A stretch of 64,000 nt of DNA from NCBI RefSeq assembly GCF_004193775.1, contig NC_041019.1, positions 14,045,020-14,109,019 of the forward strand, given 5' to 3'. Source of the DNA: Glycine soja. Lineage: Eukaryota; Streptophyta; Magnoliopsida; Fabales; Fabaceae. Under the pieces are notes generated by a model. It had not been told where the DNA came from. It ran no database searches and saw only the letters and a program-made list of their open reading frames with translations. Each line of letters opens with the position of its first letter. Position 1 is the first letter of the stretch. The translations under genes and the position numbers were made by a program. Below are positions 22,039 through 33,746 of the stretch, in pieces.

Positions 22039-22951
22039 TGTTCGATCGAGTGGCCTCAGAATAATTAAGAAGGGGGGGTTGAATTAATTATTCCTAAAAC
22101 TTTACCAATTAAAAATTACTCTTTTAAGTCTTTTACTTTTGTTGTTAAGATTGTTGTTAGAAAGATTGATTAGAAAATGCAAAACAAAATCTTGCTTTTA
22201 TAGACTCTTCATGTCTGGTCAAGAAGGTCATTCAGAAGAGTTATAACTTTTAGAAAAACTTAAAACTCATTTGAAAAAGTCAAAACCTTTTTGAAGAGTT
22301 ACATCTTTAGATTTTTCATAAACAAACACTGGTAATAGATTACCAAATATGTGTAATCGATTACACAAAGCTTTTGAGTGAAACAATGTGACTCTTCACT
22401 TTTAAATTTGAATTTCAACGTTCAAGGATACTGGTAATCGATTACCAAAACATTGTAATCGATTACAGCCTTTTGAAAATATTTGGAACGCTGTAAATTC
22501 AGTTTGAAAACATTTTCAAACTCATTTTGCTACTGGTAATCGATTACAACAATATGGTAATCGATTACCAGAGAGTAAAAACTCTTTGGTAAAGGTTTTG
22601 TCAAAAACTCATGTGCTATTCAAAGTTTTGAAAAAACTTTTTAATACTTATCTTGATTGAGTCTTTTCTTCATTCTTGAATCTTGAGTCTTGAATCTTGA
22701 TCTTGATTCTTGAGATCTTGAATCTTGATTCTTGATTGTAGACTTTCTTCTTGAGTCTTGAATTCTTCTTGATTCTTGAACTCTTGACTTGTTCTTGATT
22801 TACTTGAGATGTTCTTTGATTCACTTGAGTTGTTCTTTGATCTTTTGAGCTTTTTGTTCATCACCTTTGTCATCATCTTTTGTTGTCATCATTGTAATCA
22901 TCAAAACACCTTTGAATCATTGTTGATTCATCATGAAGCTTTGCTTCCACA
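22039..22951 (-). repeat. 3' LTR of the Copia element (shortened, 913 bp)
   Basis: Its ends are TGTT and CACA on the plus strand. Compared with the 5' LTR it lacks about 0.8 kb: sequence up to TTTGTTGTTAAG at about 22150 joins directly to ATTGTTGTTAGAAAG. In the longer LTR the same two points (about 26693 and 27485) are each preceded by AAG, so a deletion between short direct repeats is the simplest explanation. Confidence 0.93.
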
Positions 22952-22965
22952 ATCTCCCTCTTTTT
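22952..22965 (-). promoter_or_regulatory. Polypurine tract
   Basis: The minus strand reads AAAAAGAGGGAGAT immediately before the 3' LTR. This is the primer for plus-strand DNA synthesis. Confidence 0.88.
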
Positions 22966-23358
22966 GATGATGACAACTTTTGAAATCAAGAAACACACAC
23001 ACACTTTTTCCTAGTCGATCACTCTTATAAATGCTCCCCCTTTGTTTTTGAATTTATGCTTATCTTAAAATTAAATTATTTACTCATGTGAGTTCTTGAT
23101 TTATCCCTATTTCTCTCCCCCTTTGGCATCAACAAAAAGCCAAAGTGCGCATCAAACTTAAAGTATGCAAAGATATCTTAAACATTCATACAACATTCAT
23201 AAAAAATATTAACCACAACATGAAGTAAAAACCATGAAGTAACAATCATAAATAGATTAATCTTATAAAATCCACATAGTCAAATAACATACTTGTTCAA
23301 CCAAACCATGCAAATAAGGAAATAATAAATTGTTCAAATACCATAGTAATATAGAGAT

Positions 23359-26300
23359 TTATTTTGATAAGTCACTAACATCTATTAGTCCTAATTCTCT
23401 TCTTATGTTATAGAAGGTATCTTTACTTAGTGGTTTTGTAAAGATGTCTGCAAGTTGATTTTTAGTATCTACAAATTCTAAAACAACATCACCTTTTAAA
23501 ACATGATCTCTAATAAAATGATGCCTAATTTCTATATGCTTGGTTCTAGAATGAAGAACTGGATTCTTAGATATGTTTATGGCACTTGTGTTGTCACATT
23601 TTATGGGAATGTGATCTAATACTATTCCATAGTCAGATAGTTGTTGTTTCATCCACAAAATTTGTGCACAACAACTACCAGCAGAAATATATTCTGCTTC
23701 TGCTGTGGATAAAGCTACACTATTTTGTTTCTTGCTATTCCAAGAAACAAGTGCAGACCCTATGAATTGACATGTACCACTAGTACTCTTCCTATCTGTT
23801 TTTGATCCAGCAAAGTCTGAATCTGAGTATCCTACTAGGTTACATAAAGAATTCTTAGGATACCATAATCCTAAACTAACTGCTCCTAATAGATATCTTA
23901 TGATTCTTTTTACTGCCAATAAATGTGAAAACTTTGGATTTGATTGAAATCTGGCACACATGCATACACTAAACATAATATCTGGCCTACTTGCAGATAA
24001 GTAAAGTAGAGATCCAATCATACCTTTGTATTGCTTCGGATCAACAGGTTGTCCAGATTCATCTTTATCAAGATAACAACTTGTATTCATAGGAGTAGCC
24101 AAGTGTTTTGAGTTTTCCATTTCAAATCTCTTAATGAGTTCTTTGCAATACTTTGCTTGATTGACGAAGATCCCATCATTTGTTTGTTTGATTTGTAATC
24201 CAAGAAAGTAATTTAACTCACCCATCATGGACATCTCAAACTCACTTTGCATATCAATAGAAAACTCCTTGCACAAAGATTCATTAGTAGATCCAAAAAT
24301 TATATCATCAACATAAATTTGTACTAACAAGATATCATTATCCTTCTTTTTTATGAATAAGGTAGTATCTACTTTTCCTCTAGTAAAATTCTTTTCTAAT
24401 AGGAATTTACTTAATCTTTCATACCAAGCCCTAGGTGCTTGTTTTAGGCCATAAAGTGCCTTTTTTAATCTATAGACATGGTCTAGTTTTTGTGAATCTT
24501 CAAACCCAGGAGGTTGTTCCACATATACCTCCTCCTGAATCAGACCATTTAAGAAAGCACTTTTGACATCCATTTGATATAGTTTAAAATTCATAATAGA
24601 TGCATATGCTAATAACATCCCAATTGCTTCTAATCTAGCTACAGGTGCAAAAGTTTCTTCGTAGTCTATACCTTCTTCTTGTTTATATCCTTTTGCTACA
24701 AGTCTAGCTTTATTCCTAATTACTATACCATTTTCATCCAATTTATTTCTAAATACCCATTTAGTTCCTATGATTGGATAATCTGAAGGTTTTTCTACTA
24801 ATTCCCATACATCACTTCTTTCGAATTGATTTAATTCTTCTTGCATAGCTACTATCCAATGGTCATCTATAATAGCTTCTTTAAAGTTTTTAGGTTCTAT
24901 TAATTAAACAAATGACATATTATTGCATAAATCTTTAAGAGAATGTCTAGTTGTTACCCCTTTTGAGATATCACCGATGATGTTATCAAGAGGATGATTT
25001 CTCGAAGTTTTCCATTCTTTAGGAAGATTATCATTTTCTTGTGTTGTGTCATCTTGATCATCCTTGTCTTCATCATCTTTCTTTCTTTTCAGATTTCTTT
25101 CTTCATTTTGAGTATCTTCCAAAGTATCTGTAATATCATCAACAAACTCCTTTCTCGGGGAGGTAATGTTAGTTTCATCAAAAGTAACATGTATTGATTC
25201 CTCAATTGTCATAGTTCTTTTGTTGTATATTCTAAATGCTTTACTATGTAAGGAATACCCAAGGAAGATACCCTCATCTGCCTTGGCATCAAACTTTCCT
25301 AGACTTTCTTTTCCATTGTTTAGAACAAAACATTTACATCCAAAAACATGCAAATGTGCAATATTTGGTTTTCTATTGTTAAAAAGTTCATATGGGGTTT
25401 TCTTAAGAATAGGTCTAATTACGGCTCTGTTCATAATATAACATGCGGTGTTAACCGCTTCTGCCCAAAAGTATTTTGGAAGAGGTGTGTCATTTAAAAG
25501 AGTTCTAGCAATTTCTTCTAGGGCTCTATTTTTCCTTTCTAGCAAAAAAATTGTGTTCTATACCATACTCATCACAAAACATTTCAAAATCATTGTTTTC
25601 AAATTCACCTCCATGATCACTTCTGATGGAGATGATTTTGAGATTCTTTTTGTTTTGAATAACTTTGGCAAGTCTTCTAAATGCATGAAATGCATCATTC
25701 TTATGAGTAAGAAATAAAGTCCAAGTATATCTAGAATAATCATCAATAATTACTAATGCATAGTAACTTCCACCAAAACTCATGACCCTAGATGGTCCAA
25801 ACAAATCCATGTGTAATAATTGCAATGGTTGAGTGGTAGAAACAATATTTTTAGATTTAAAGGATACTTTTGTTTGTTTACCTTTTTGGCATGCATCACA
25901 TAACTTATCTTTTTCAAATTTTAATCTAGGCAATCCAATAACTAGATCTTTTGAAATTAATCTATTTAGATGATCCATGTTAATATGAGCAATTCTCTTA
26001 TGCCATAACCATGGATCACTGTCTTTACTTATAAAGCATCTATCATTTATAGATTTTTGTTTTAGATCAATCATGTAGACATTATTTTCTCTAAAACCTA
26101 TATGTTCAATATCTTTGTCATGCTCATGCTTAATAACACATTTTTCAGAATCAAAAGATATTTTATATCCTTTATCACATAATTGACTAACACTTAATAA
26201 ACTATGTTTCAAACCTTCTACAAGCAACACATTTTCAATAGGAGTAGAAGAACTCGTACCTATTTTACCTACTCCAATAATTTTTCCCTTGTTGTTGTCG

Positions 26301-26452
26301 CCGTATGTAACATGTCCACTTTTCTTGGGGGAAATAGTTGTGAATTTGGATACATCACCCGTCATGTGCTTAGAACATCCACTGTCTATGTACCATTTCT
26401 TCCTTATAGAATCTTCTTTGCTATTCTCATCAGATTTTGTCATGAGACACAA
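23359..26452 (-). pseudogene. Copia pol relic: protease, integrase, reverse transcriptase, RNase H
   Basis: The minus-strand order from 26452 is as follows. The protease motif is WYIDSGCSKHMTGD. The GAG-pre-integrase and HHCC region contains [17 protein letters not shown] and CDACQKGKQ. The integrase core has LHMDLFGPSRVMSFGG and SIRSDHGGEF. The reverse transcriptase has [13 protein letters not shown], a [12 protein letters not shown] box and the catalytic YVDD. RNase H has [16 protein letters not shown] and STAEAEYIS. There are two lesions. Near 25530 a short deletion with frameshift removes the PQQNG part of the integrase next to its last catalytic residue. A TAA at 24904-24906 separates the integrase C-terminus from the polymerase ORF, although the frame continues. 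The polymerase ORF (495 codons) is itself intact. Confidence 0.93.
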
Positions 26453-26569
26453 ATTGACTTGGTCTTCATCATGATCTTAGAATAACCTGTTCCTAAAAAT
26501 ACTTTTGAAAGACAAAGAATCTAAAGAGGTCATTAATCTTGAAGTTGTTAGACTTTCTACAAGAAACCT

Positions 26570-26581
26570 GCTCTGATACCA
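26570..26581 (-). promoter_or_regulatory. Primer-binding site (initiator Met tRNA type)
   Basis: The minus strand reads TGGTATCAGAGC two bases inside the 5' LTR. It is the usual complement of the initiator methionine tRNA 3' end in plant Copia elements. Confidence 0.93.
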
Positions 26582-26583
26582 CT

Positions 26584-28309
26584 TGTTGGATTGAGTGGCC
26601 TCAGAATAATTAAGAAGGGGGGGTTGAATTAATTATTCCTAAAACTTTACCAATTAAAAATTACTCTTTTAAGGCTTTTACTTTTGTTTTTAAGAGAATA
26701 TGGAGTAGAAGAGAAACTTAACACAAAGTAAAAACGAAAATTAAATGCACAGCGGAAAGTAAAAGAGTAGGGAAGAAGGAAACAAACACACAAGAGTTTT
26801 TATACTGGTTCGGCAACAACCCGTGCCTACCTCCAGTTCCCAAGCGACCTGCGGTCCTTGAGATTTCTTTCAACCTTGTAAAAATCCTTTTACAAGCAAA
26901 GATCCACAAGGGATGTACCCTCCCTTGTTCTCTTTGAAAACCTAGTGGATGTACCCTCCACTAGAACTGATCCACAAGAGATGTACCCTCTCTTTTTTTC
27001 AGTCAAACCCAAGTAGATGTACCATCTACTTGTACCACAAAGGATGTACCCTTCCATGTGTTAAGACAAAGATCTCAGGCTGTTAAACCTTTGATACTTT
27101 GTGAATGGGGATACAAAAGAATTCTCAGGCGGTTAAACCTTTGAACGCTTTTGTATTAGGGAATGGGAAGAATCAAAAGAATTCTCAGACTGTGTCATTT
27201 TGAATTCTTTGACAAGGGAGAATGGAGACACAAAAGAATTCAGGCGGTTAGTCCTTGTTCTTTTGGAAAAGAGAGAAGAGAGACACAAAAAGAATTCAGG
27301 CGGTTAGTCCTTGGCGAATTCTTTTTGGCAAAGGGAGAAGAGAATGAAAAGATGAATAGCACAAGCTTTCAAGGTTTAGAAAACCAGAAAACTTCAGAAA
27401 GCTTTTGGTACAAAGAAGAAGAAGAAGAACTTCAAAGAGATTTCAAGGCTTGTAAAGGATTGATTGGAAAAGCAAAAGTATTCAAGATTGTTGTTAGAAA
27501 GATTGATTAGAAAATGCAAAACAAAGCCTTGCTTTTATAGACTCTTCATGTCTGGTCAAGAAGGTCATTCAGAAGAGTTATAACTTTTAGAAAAACTTAA
27601 AACTCATTTGAAAAAGTCAAAACCTTTTTGAAGAGTTACATCTTTAGATTTTTCAGAAACAAACACTGGTAATCGATTACCAAATATGTGTAATCGATTA
27701 CACAAAGCTTTTGAGTGAAACAATGTGACTCTTCACTTTTAAATTTGAATTTCAACGTCCAAGGATACTGGTAATCGATTACCAAAACATTGTAATCAAT
27801 TACAGCCTTTTGAAAATATTTGGAACGTTGTAAATTCAGTTTGAAAACATTTTCAAACTCATTTTGCTACTGGTAATCGATTACAACAATATGGTAATCG
27901 ATTACCAGAGAGTAAAAACTCTTTGGTAAAGGTTTTGTCAAAAACTCATGTGCTATTCAAAGTTTTGAAAAAACTTTTTAATACTTATCTTGATTGAGTC
28001 TTTTCTTCATTCTTGAATCTTGATCTTGATTCTTGAGATCTTGAATCTTGATCTTGATTCTTGAGATCTTGAATCTTGAATCTTGATTCTTGATTGTAGA
28101 CTTTCTTCTTGAGTCTTTAATTCTTCTTGATTCTTGAACTCTTGACTTGTTCTTGATTTACTTGAGATGTTCTTTGATTCACTTGAGTTGTTCTTTGATC
28201 TTTTGAGCTTTTTGTTCATCACCTTTGTCATCATCTTTTATTGTCATCATTGTTATCATCAAAACACCTTTGAATCATTGTTGATTCATCATGAAGCTTT
28301 GCTTCCACA
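26584..28309 (-). repeat. 5' LTR of the Copia element (1726 bp)
   Basis: The plus-strand ends are TGTTGGATTGAG and GCTTCCACA. The segment 26850-27340 is missing from the other LTR. It is made of repeats: about five copies of GATGTACC-type phrases (26909-27055) and about four of CAGGCGGTTA-type phrases (27066-27305). The right half contains palindromic TGGTAATCGATTACCA-type motifs and TCTTGAATCTTGAT microrepeats. Confidence 0.93.
27666..27906. repeat. Cluster of TAATCGATTA palindromes in the LTR
   Basis: Six copies or near-copies of (TGG)TAATCGATTA(CCA) occur within 240 bp, with the matching cluster at about 22331-22571 in the other LTR. Some have decayed to TAATCAATTA or TAATAGATTA. They sit upstream of the expected transcription start on the minus strand or within the transcribed part, and could be protein-binding sites. 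No function is established from sequence alone. Confidence 0.85.
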
Positions 28310-28664
28310 TGTAACACGTATAACGGTTTTATTGTAACGGCACAACCCAAAAACAAAACAAAAAATATTTCATAAACAAGTTAAGGGAAAAAAAATTTAG
28401 GGACAAAAACAAAATTATATTTCAGGAACTATATACATATTAAACCTTTTAGTTTTCATAATTTATAGTTTATTTTGCAGAAAGTTTTCTCCCATTGCCA
28501 ATTAGTTAAATAACATTTTAAAACATATCTACAAGTTTTAATATGCCTTTAAGATGACTAGCATATGCCAAATTAGACTTTCATATAAAAAAAAAGTACC
28601 TATGACGGGAAACATGTCAAACTTAAGTCATGAATTTTTTAAACAAGTTACGTCTATTTAAATA

Positions 28665-28990
28665 AAGAATAAAATAAATTTTTAATTTCTAATAAATACT
28701 TGTGTTTGTTTTTTTATATTTTTTTGTATTAAGTCTCTAATAAAATAATAATTTTTTTTGTTATTGACATTTTTTTACTTTCGATAAATTAACAAATTTT
28801 ATAGTTGCTTCCTAATAAAAAAAATTCATTTGTTACACGGAACAAACACAAAAGTCGCTAATTTATCATGGATTAAAAAAGTGTCAAGAACCAAAAATAA
28901 AATTGTTGTTATATTAGGAACTCAATACAAATAAAAAATTTCTCAGGAACAAATACAAAATTTACTAGTTTATTAGAGAGTTAAAACATA
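28665..28990. mobile_element. Foldback MITE-like element
   Basis: The left ~130 bp (AATAAATACTTGTGTTTG, then GTATTAAGTCTCTAATAAAA) pairs imperfectly with the reverse complement of the right ~130 bp (GTATTTGTTCCTGAG, then GTATTGAGTTCCTAATATA). It has no coding content. I did not find a convincing target duplication, so the class is uncertain. Confidence 0.5.
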
Positions 28991-29263
28991 TTTTAGTCTT
29001 AAATGAAACATTGTTTAATTCAGCCTATTTTCACCCTTAATTAGGTGAAAACCCTTAGTTATTATGAAAAATAAAAATCTTCATGTGGGTTGGCAGGTTA
29101 AAAACCTTAACCAAGCCCACCAAAACAAGGGCCAGATCGAGTCCAACACTCCAACCCATTTTGTCACCCCTATAATTAATGGTCATATAATGACTTTAAA
29201 AATTCTATATATTTATCTTTTATCCTTTATCATTTAAATTTAATCTAATAGTTTAGATTAATT

Positions 29264-29457
29264 TATAGTTTCATTTCTCACCATAGCGAGAATTTTCACT
29301 ATATATGAGTTATGTGTTTTTCTTACATAGTATTGGAGTACAAATATAAAGTAAAGTTTCATATTAGATAAAAATAGAAAAGTTAATAGTTTATACTAAT
29401 TTATAGTTTCATTTCTCACAATAGCGAGAATTTGTGTTATGTGTTTTTCTTACATAG
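29264..29457. repeat. Duplicated flank of the TRIM-like element
   Basis: AATTTATAGTTTCATTTCTC followed by an AGCGAGAATTT phrase and TTATGTGTTTTTCTTACATA occurs at about 29270-29330 and again at 29398-29456. The first copy continues into about 60 bp resembling the start of the TRIM repeat. A segment spanning the insertion junction was therefore tandemly duplicated. Confidence 0.75.
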
Positions 29458-30178
29458 TGTTAGAGCATAAGTGTGAAGTAAAGTCTCATATTGGGTAGAA
29501 ATAGAAAAGTTGAATATCATATAAGTGAAGAGAAAACCCATAAACTTGAGACTTAATTAAGATTTTTGGTTAAAGTGTGACGTTAGATTCACTTGTGTGA
29601 TTGTTCAACATCTATTGGTGAAAATCTTCCCAATGCTTTAGTCTCCTCAAATTTCTCAATCAATTAGTTTCAAAGTCGATGATTCGACTAGGTGACTGGC
29701 TCCAAGGAGTTTAATAGAGTTAGTGGTGGATCTCAAGCATGAGGATCTCTCTTGTATCGAAAGTCTTTCTAACAGGGGAGGCCAGTCGACATACCTCGTG
29801 GTTGTGAAGAGGTGGAGCGTGGTGGTGCAAGACACTAGAGCATGTTGACAACAATCGTTAGGCGAGTCAAGGCACCCACAATTAATTAAGCTTTAAGGGT
29901 CACCATTGAATACTTGTGGATTGAAAATGACTTTTGTTTAAGGGGGAGACTACCATATAAAAGAGGCTCACACTTGAGGGGAAGCTTATTCGAGTACAAG
30001 TGTGAGAAGAAGTCTCACATTAAGTAAAAATGAAAAAGTTAAACACTATATAAGTGAAGAGAAAATTTACATAAGTCTTATGACTTTTGGTTGAAGTGTG
30101 ATGTCAAATTCACTTATATGATATGCTTGAGACCCATTGATGAAAAATCTCCCAAATATTTATCCCATCAATTTCTCA
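29458..30178 (+). mobile_element. TRIM-like (terminal-repeat retrotransposon in miniature)
   Basis: Two diverged direct repeats of about 200 bp, 29458-29658 and 29987-30178, share AAGTGTGA-GTAAAGTCTCA, TATAAGTGAAGAGAAAA and GAAGTGTGATGT-type phrases, and each ends TTTCTCA. A degenerate Met-tRNA primer-binding site (TTAGTTTCAAAG, 29664-29675) follows the left repeat. A purine tract (GAGGGGAAG) precedes the right repeat. The ~330-bp interior has no ORF. The right repeat is more diverged. I found no intact 5-bp target duplication, so the element is old or its edges are shifted. Confidence 0.7.
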
Positions 30179-31913
30179 GCACATGGTCATAGGAATATGC
30201 GCTATACTTATCTAAAAAAATAGTTGATTACTTTTGTTGTTTATATTTTGATACAATCAGAGGGAACCTTCTCGCTTTTACAATTTTGTTTTCTTTGTGG
30301 TAGGCTGATTAATATTGTAGTATGACGCCATCTCAACGAAGGGCATTCTCGCCTGTGTTATCATTAAGCAACTAAACTCTTACTATAGAGAGGTACAAAA
30401 AGTTCTTCGTTACCCAAAATATTATTTTCATTCTAATTAAAATTTTCAATGATTTCCAGAATGAGAAAATCATTTGGGTCCACACAACCAAAGATATATG
30501 ATAAAAGTTTTAAGGTGAAACTTAAACTATACAAGAGAATATATGCACCTAAGTCCCGCTTTAGAAATTGGAGCCACATACCTCACTGAAAAGTCATATT
30601 GAACCAGCACATGCTTTAACCTTTCTTTTCTTGGCAAGGCCACATTTGACAAAAACAAACATCTCTCTGGCAGAATTTTTCTTTAGGGCCTCTACATTCA
30701 CCTTTTATGTTGAGATTTTTGTAGTATATCCAAGTCATCTTTGTGCATGCGACGAGGGCACTCAAGCGTGTGTGAAAATTCATAACTCCACACTCTGCAT
30801 GCTCTGTGCATCATGAAGCCATGAGCCTTCCTCAATCTGATACCCGGCCCCTCGCACTCTCCACTAGGTTAAACTTTATGGACCAGCTAGACTTCTTTGC
30901 AAGCATAAAGGATTGGCAATCTAACAAGAAAACAAAACTAAAGTAACTAATGCTAGTAGAGAATATTAAAACCTAATTTTAGAAGCTGAAAAATAATATA
31001 TATCAGGCTCTCAAACTCTTTCAATACACTTCGTATATGACTTACTAAATAATACGAGACTAACTCAGTGCATCACACGAATTAAAGTATATGACTTACT
31101 AATAAAGAATGGGTTAAAAAAAAGTATGATAAAAAATATATTACTAATATCATAAATGTCACTATACTTGGTTTATGTATATTTTTCTTTTGTACTGAAT
31201 TCACGTTGAGAGGGAGAGAGAGAAAAAATAAATAAAGTCTAATTTCTTAGATATTTGAATCCTCTCGGGTAAAGTATATTAAATTTGGACATTATATCGT
31301 AAAGTAAATTAAATTAAAGTATATGATCGTATCAAAGAGCAAAGGAACAATGTTAATTAAATTAGAACCCACAATGATTAGTTGTAACTTGTAAGATATA
31401 TTAAACGATTTTTTTCTCTCCTAAACCATATATCGTTATTCTAGAAACGTGGATATGACCAAAATCTATTTCTTATTCTCTCTCCCTTATTTTTCATATA
31501 AAGTAAGTATAAAAGAAAAAGTTTAGTTTTTGAATCTTGTTAGCGTAAAAAGTCTTACAATATTTATTAATAAAAAATATGATAAATTTAACTTATAGAT
31601 TAATTAATATAAAAATTAACAAATTTATCAAATATTTTTATTGTCTTAATTTTCAGTTGATCATGAAAAATAAATTATAACTAATCCAAAATTGAATGGT
31701 TAGTAAGTAAAATCTGACTAATTATTATTTTTAACAAAAATCAAACTCAAATACTATTTAAATGATTTAATCTTAAAACTTCAGAATACTAATAACATGC
31801 GTCAAACACTTCATTATTATACGTATCAAGTGAATAGATTAGACTATTTTAAAAGTAGAAAATTCATCGAATATTATTTTTTATTTGTATAAAAAAATAG
31901 ACTAATTTACGGG
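30179..31913. other. Intergenic, nothing recognised
   Basis: AT-rich sequence. The 82-codon ORF at 30568-30816 shows no domain. No transposon ends could be paired. Confidence 0.5.
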
Positions 31914-31921
31914 TATAAATA
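31914..31921 (+). promoter_or_regulatory. Candidate TATA box
   Basis: TATAAATA occurs in GGGTATAAATAAGTGGG, about 110 bp before the ATG of the small ORF at 32028. The surrounding base composition becomes noticeably less AT-rich right after it, as at a transcription start. Confidence 0.4.
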
Positions 31922-32027
31922 AGTGGGAGACCCACGACCTCATAGGGTCAACCAAAGCAGTTTAGAACTAGCTAGTGCATTTTGCGATACAGTATAGCTG
32001 CCATCTGTGTTTGAAGAACACTGCGAT

Positions 32028-32180
32028 ATGGTGGTTTTCGTTTCCTGCACAAAATCTGGTTTGCCTTTGTTTTCCAAGGGCAATGACTGGCAAGCAACTA
32101 GACTTTCCATTCATCAAGAAGCCGACGACGATGACGATGATGATGATGATGGTGGGATCGATATAGCACCAGCAGCATAA
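32028..32180 (+). CDS. Possible 50-residue protein with poly-aspartate tail
   Basis: ATG to TAA encodes 50 residues: a short N-terminus containing MVVFVSCTKSGLPLF, then DWQATRLSIHQEA, nine consecutive Asp, and GGIDIAPAA. I recognise no family. It has no clear signal peptide beyond a short hydrophobic start and no paired cysteines. Support is indirect: a TATAAATA box at 31914, a locally less AT-rich segment (about 31920-32230) in otherwise very AT-rich DNA, and clean start and stop codons. It could equally be the last exon of an unrecognised gene or a chance frame in a GAT repeat, and another frame is open over the same bases. Confidence 0.25.
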   Translation: MVVFVSCTKSGLPLFSKGNDWQATRLSIHQEADDDDDDDDDGGIDIAPAA

Positions 32181-33697
32181 TGGATCAATTCGGATGAAGT
32201 GCTGCAAAGTATGAAGAAATTAACTTGAGATTGTGTTATTCATCAATCTCACGCATGCTGCACTTGTATGGCTTATATTATGACATGGGGTATTTATCTA
32301 TATTTATGTAGTAATTTGTGTAAGCCTCTTTAGACTTTACTTACACTGATATTTACATAAAACATAATATATGTAGTACTGTTTAATGTTTTGCTTACAG
32401 CTAGCTTACCCATCAGTTGTAATTGATATATTTATATTAATTACTATATAAATATTACATATATATGATGTTTTGTTTACAAGACTCTTTCTATCTCTCT
32501 CTCTTTCTTTCTTTAACAATTAATAATGTAATTGAGTTCGAAGTAAATTTGGACATTTAACTTCACCTATAGGCTATACTTCATAAATGGTTTCCCAAAA
32601 TCATTTTATCACTTTTCAAGTCAAAAATCAGATTCGTGGGACTTATAGCATTTTGGTAACTTCAGCATTTTTTCCATTTTTCTTCCATCACAGACAAAAA
32701 CATTGTACAGATGCATATATATATATATATATATATAAGTTGTCTTGGGAGTAAAGCATGGCTTCACTTGCTCATGCCAATGGAGGAAGGGTATGCTGCA
32801 TAAAGAAGGAGCCCAAAGACACTTAATTAAAAATGAGACTAAAATTAGATAGGATAAATGGACATCCCATATGCTATTAGATACCTAATGAGAGAGGAAA
32901 ATATAGATATTATCATATTTATGAGATGATAAAAAAGGAAATAAAAAATATTGGTAGGATATTTAAAATAAAAGGATATTTAAATATTATTACTCAATTA
33001 GATAACCTAAACAAACAAAATTATGAAAAGTCAACATGAGAGGATTGACTTGACTTGGTGGTTGAAGGATAAAATAATAAAAAGAAGTGATGAGTTCAAA
33101 CTCCTCTCACTCTTCCTAACAAAAGTTAACAAATAAACAACTAATATTTATTCATAAAAAAAATTACTAGAAGCCAAACCCAGAAGACTAAATTGCCTCA
33201 ATAAAACCATGACCCTCTAATTGACGTAAATTGATCATATATACAAGTGGAGACTTGAAACAACCTTAATTTGCTAACCTAACTCGAAGCTTTAATTGGA
33301 GTTACTGTATGAAGTACTATGCATGTATTAGTTATTGATGTTCTCACATGACGTAATATATACAATAATGCTCTGCTTACTGATATTTACATTAGTATCT
33401 AATATATGAAACTTCATTACTGTGGTTTTCTCTGTCTGTCTTTTTATACTCCATATAATTATGTTGGTAGGCACATAAATTGGTAAATTAATACAATATT
33501 AATATGATGCGATATGATTAAGAGATAATCTTGTTTCTAAAATATGTGATCATATTTTTGATTTTAACTAATCAATATGAAAAAATATTTACCAAAAGAG
33601 ATCATCCCTTAAATGAATCTTAGTATCTTAAAGAATTAATTTTTAAATTTTGATCAAAGGGATATCTTAATTCACACAAAATATATATATAATTCAC

Positions 33698-33746
<49 letters not shown>

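Larger units (their letters stand above)
22039..28309 (-). mobile_element. Copia LTR retrotransposon, gag deleted
   Basis: The exact 5-bp duplication TGTAA lies at 22034-22038 and 28310-28314. The coding strand is minus, so the 5' LTR is 26584-28309 and the 3' LTR 22039-22951. Primer-binding site and polypurine tract are both in place. Protease, integrase, reverse transcriptase and RNase H follow in Copia order, but no gag reading exists: only about 110 bp separate the primer-binding site from the protease region. About a dozen substitutions plus indels separate the shared parts of the LTRs by eye, which suggests a fairly recent insertion. Confidence 0.95.

Noticed and set aside
22331..22571. 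Repeated TAATCGATTA units as a CRISPR-like array
   Set aside because: Spacing is irregular, units are palindromic and short, the genome is eukaryotic and the cluster recurs in both LTRs.
23359..24846. A 495-codon ORF as a host gene
   Set aside because: It has the Copia reverse transcriptase and RNase H motifs and lies between matched LTRs.
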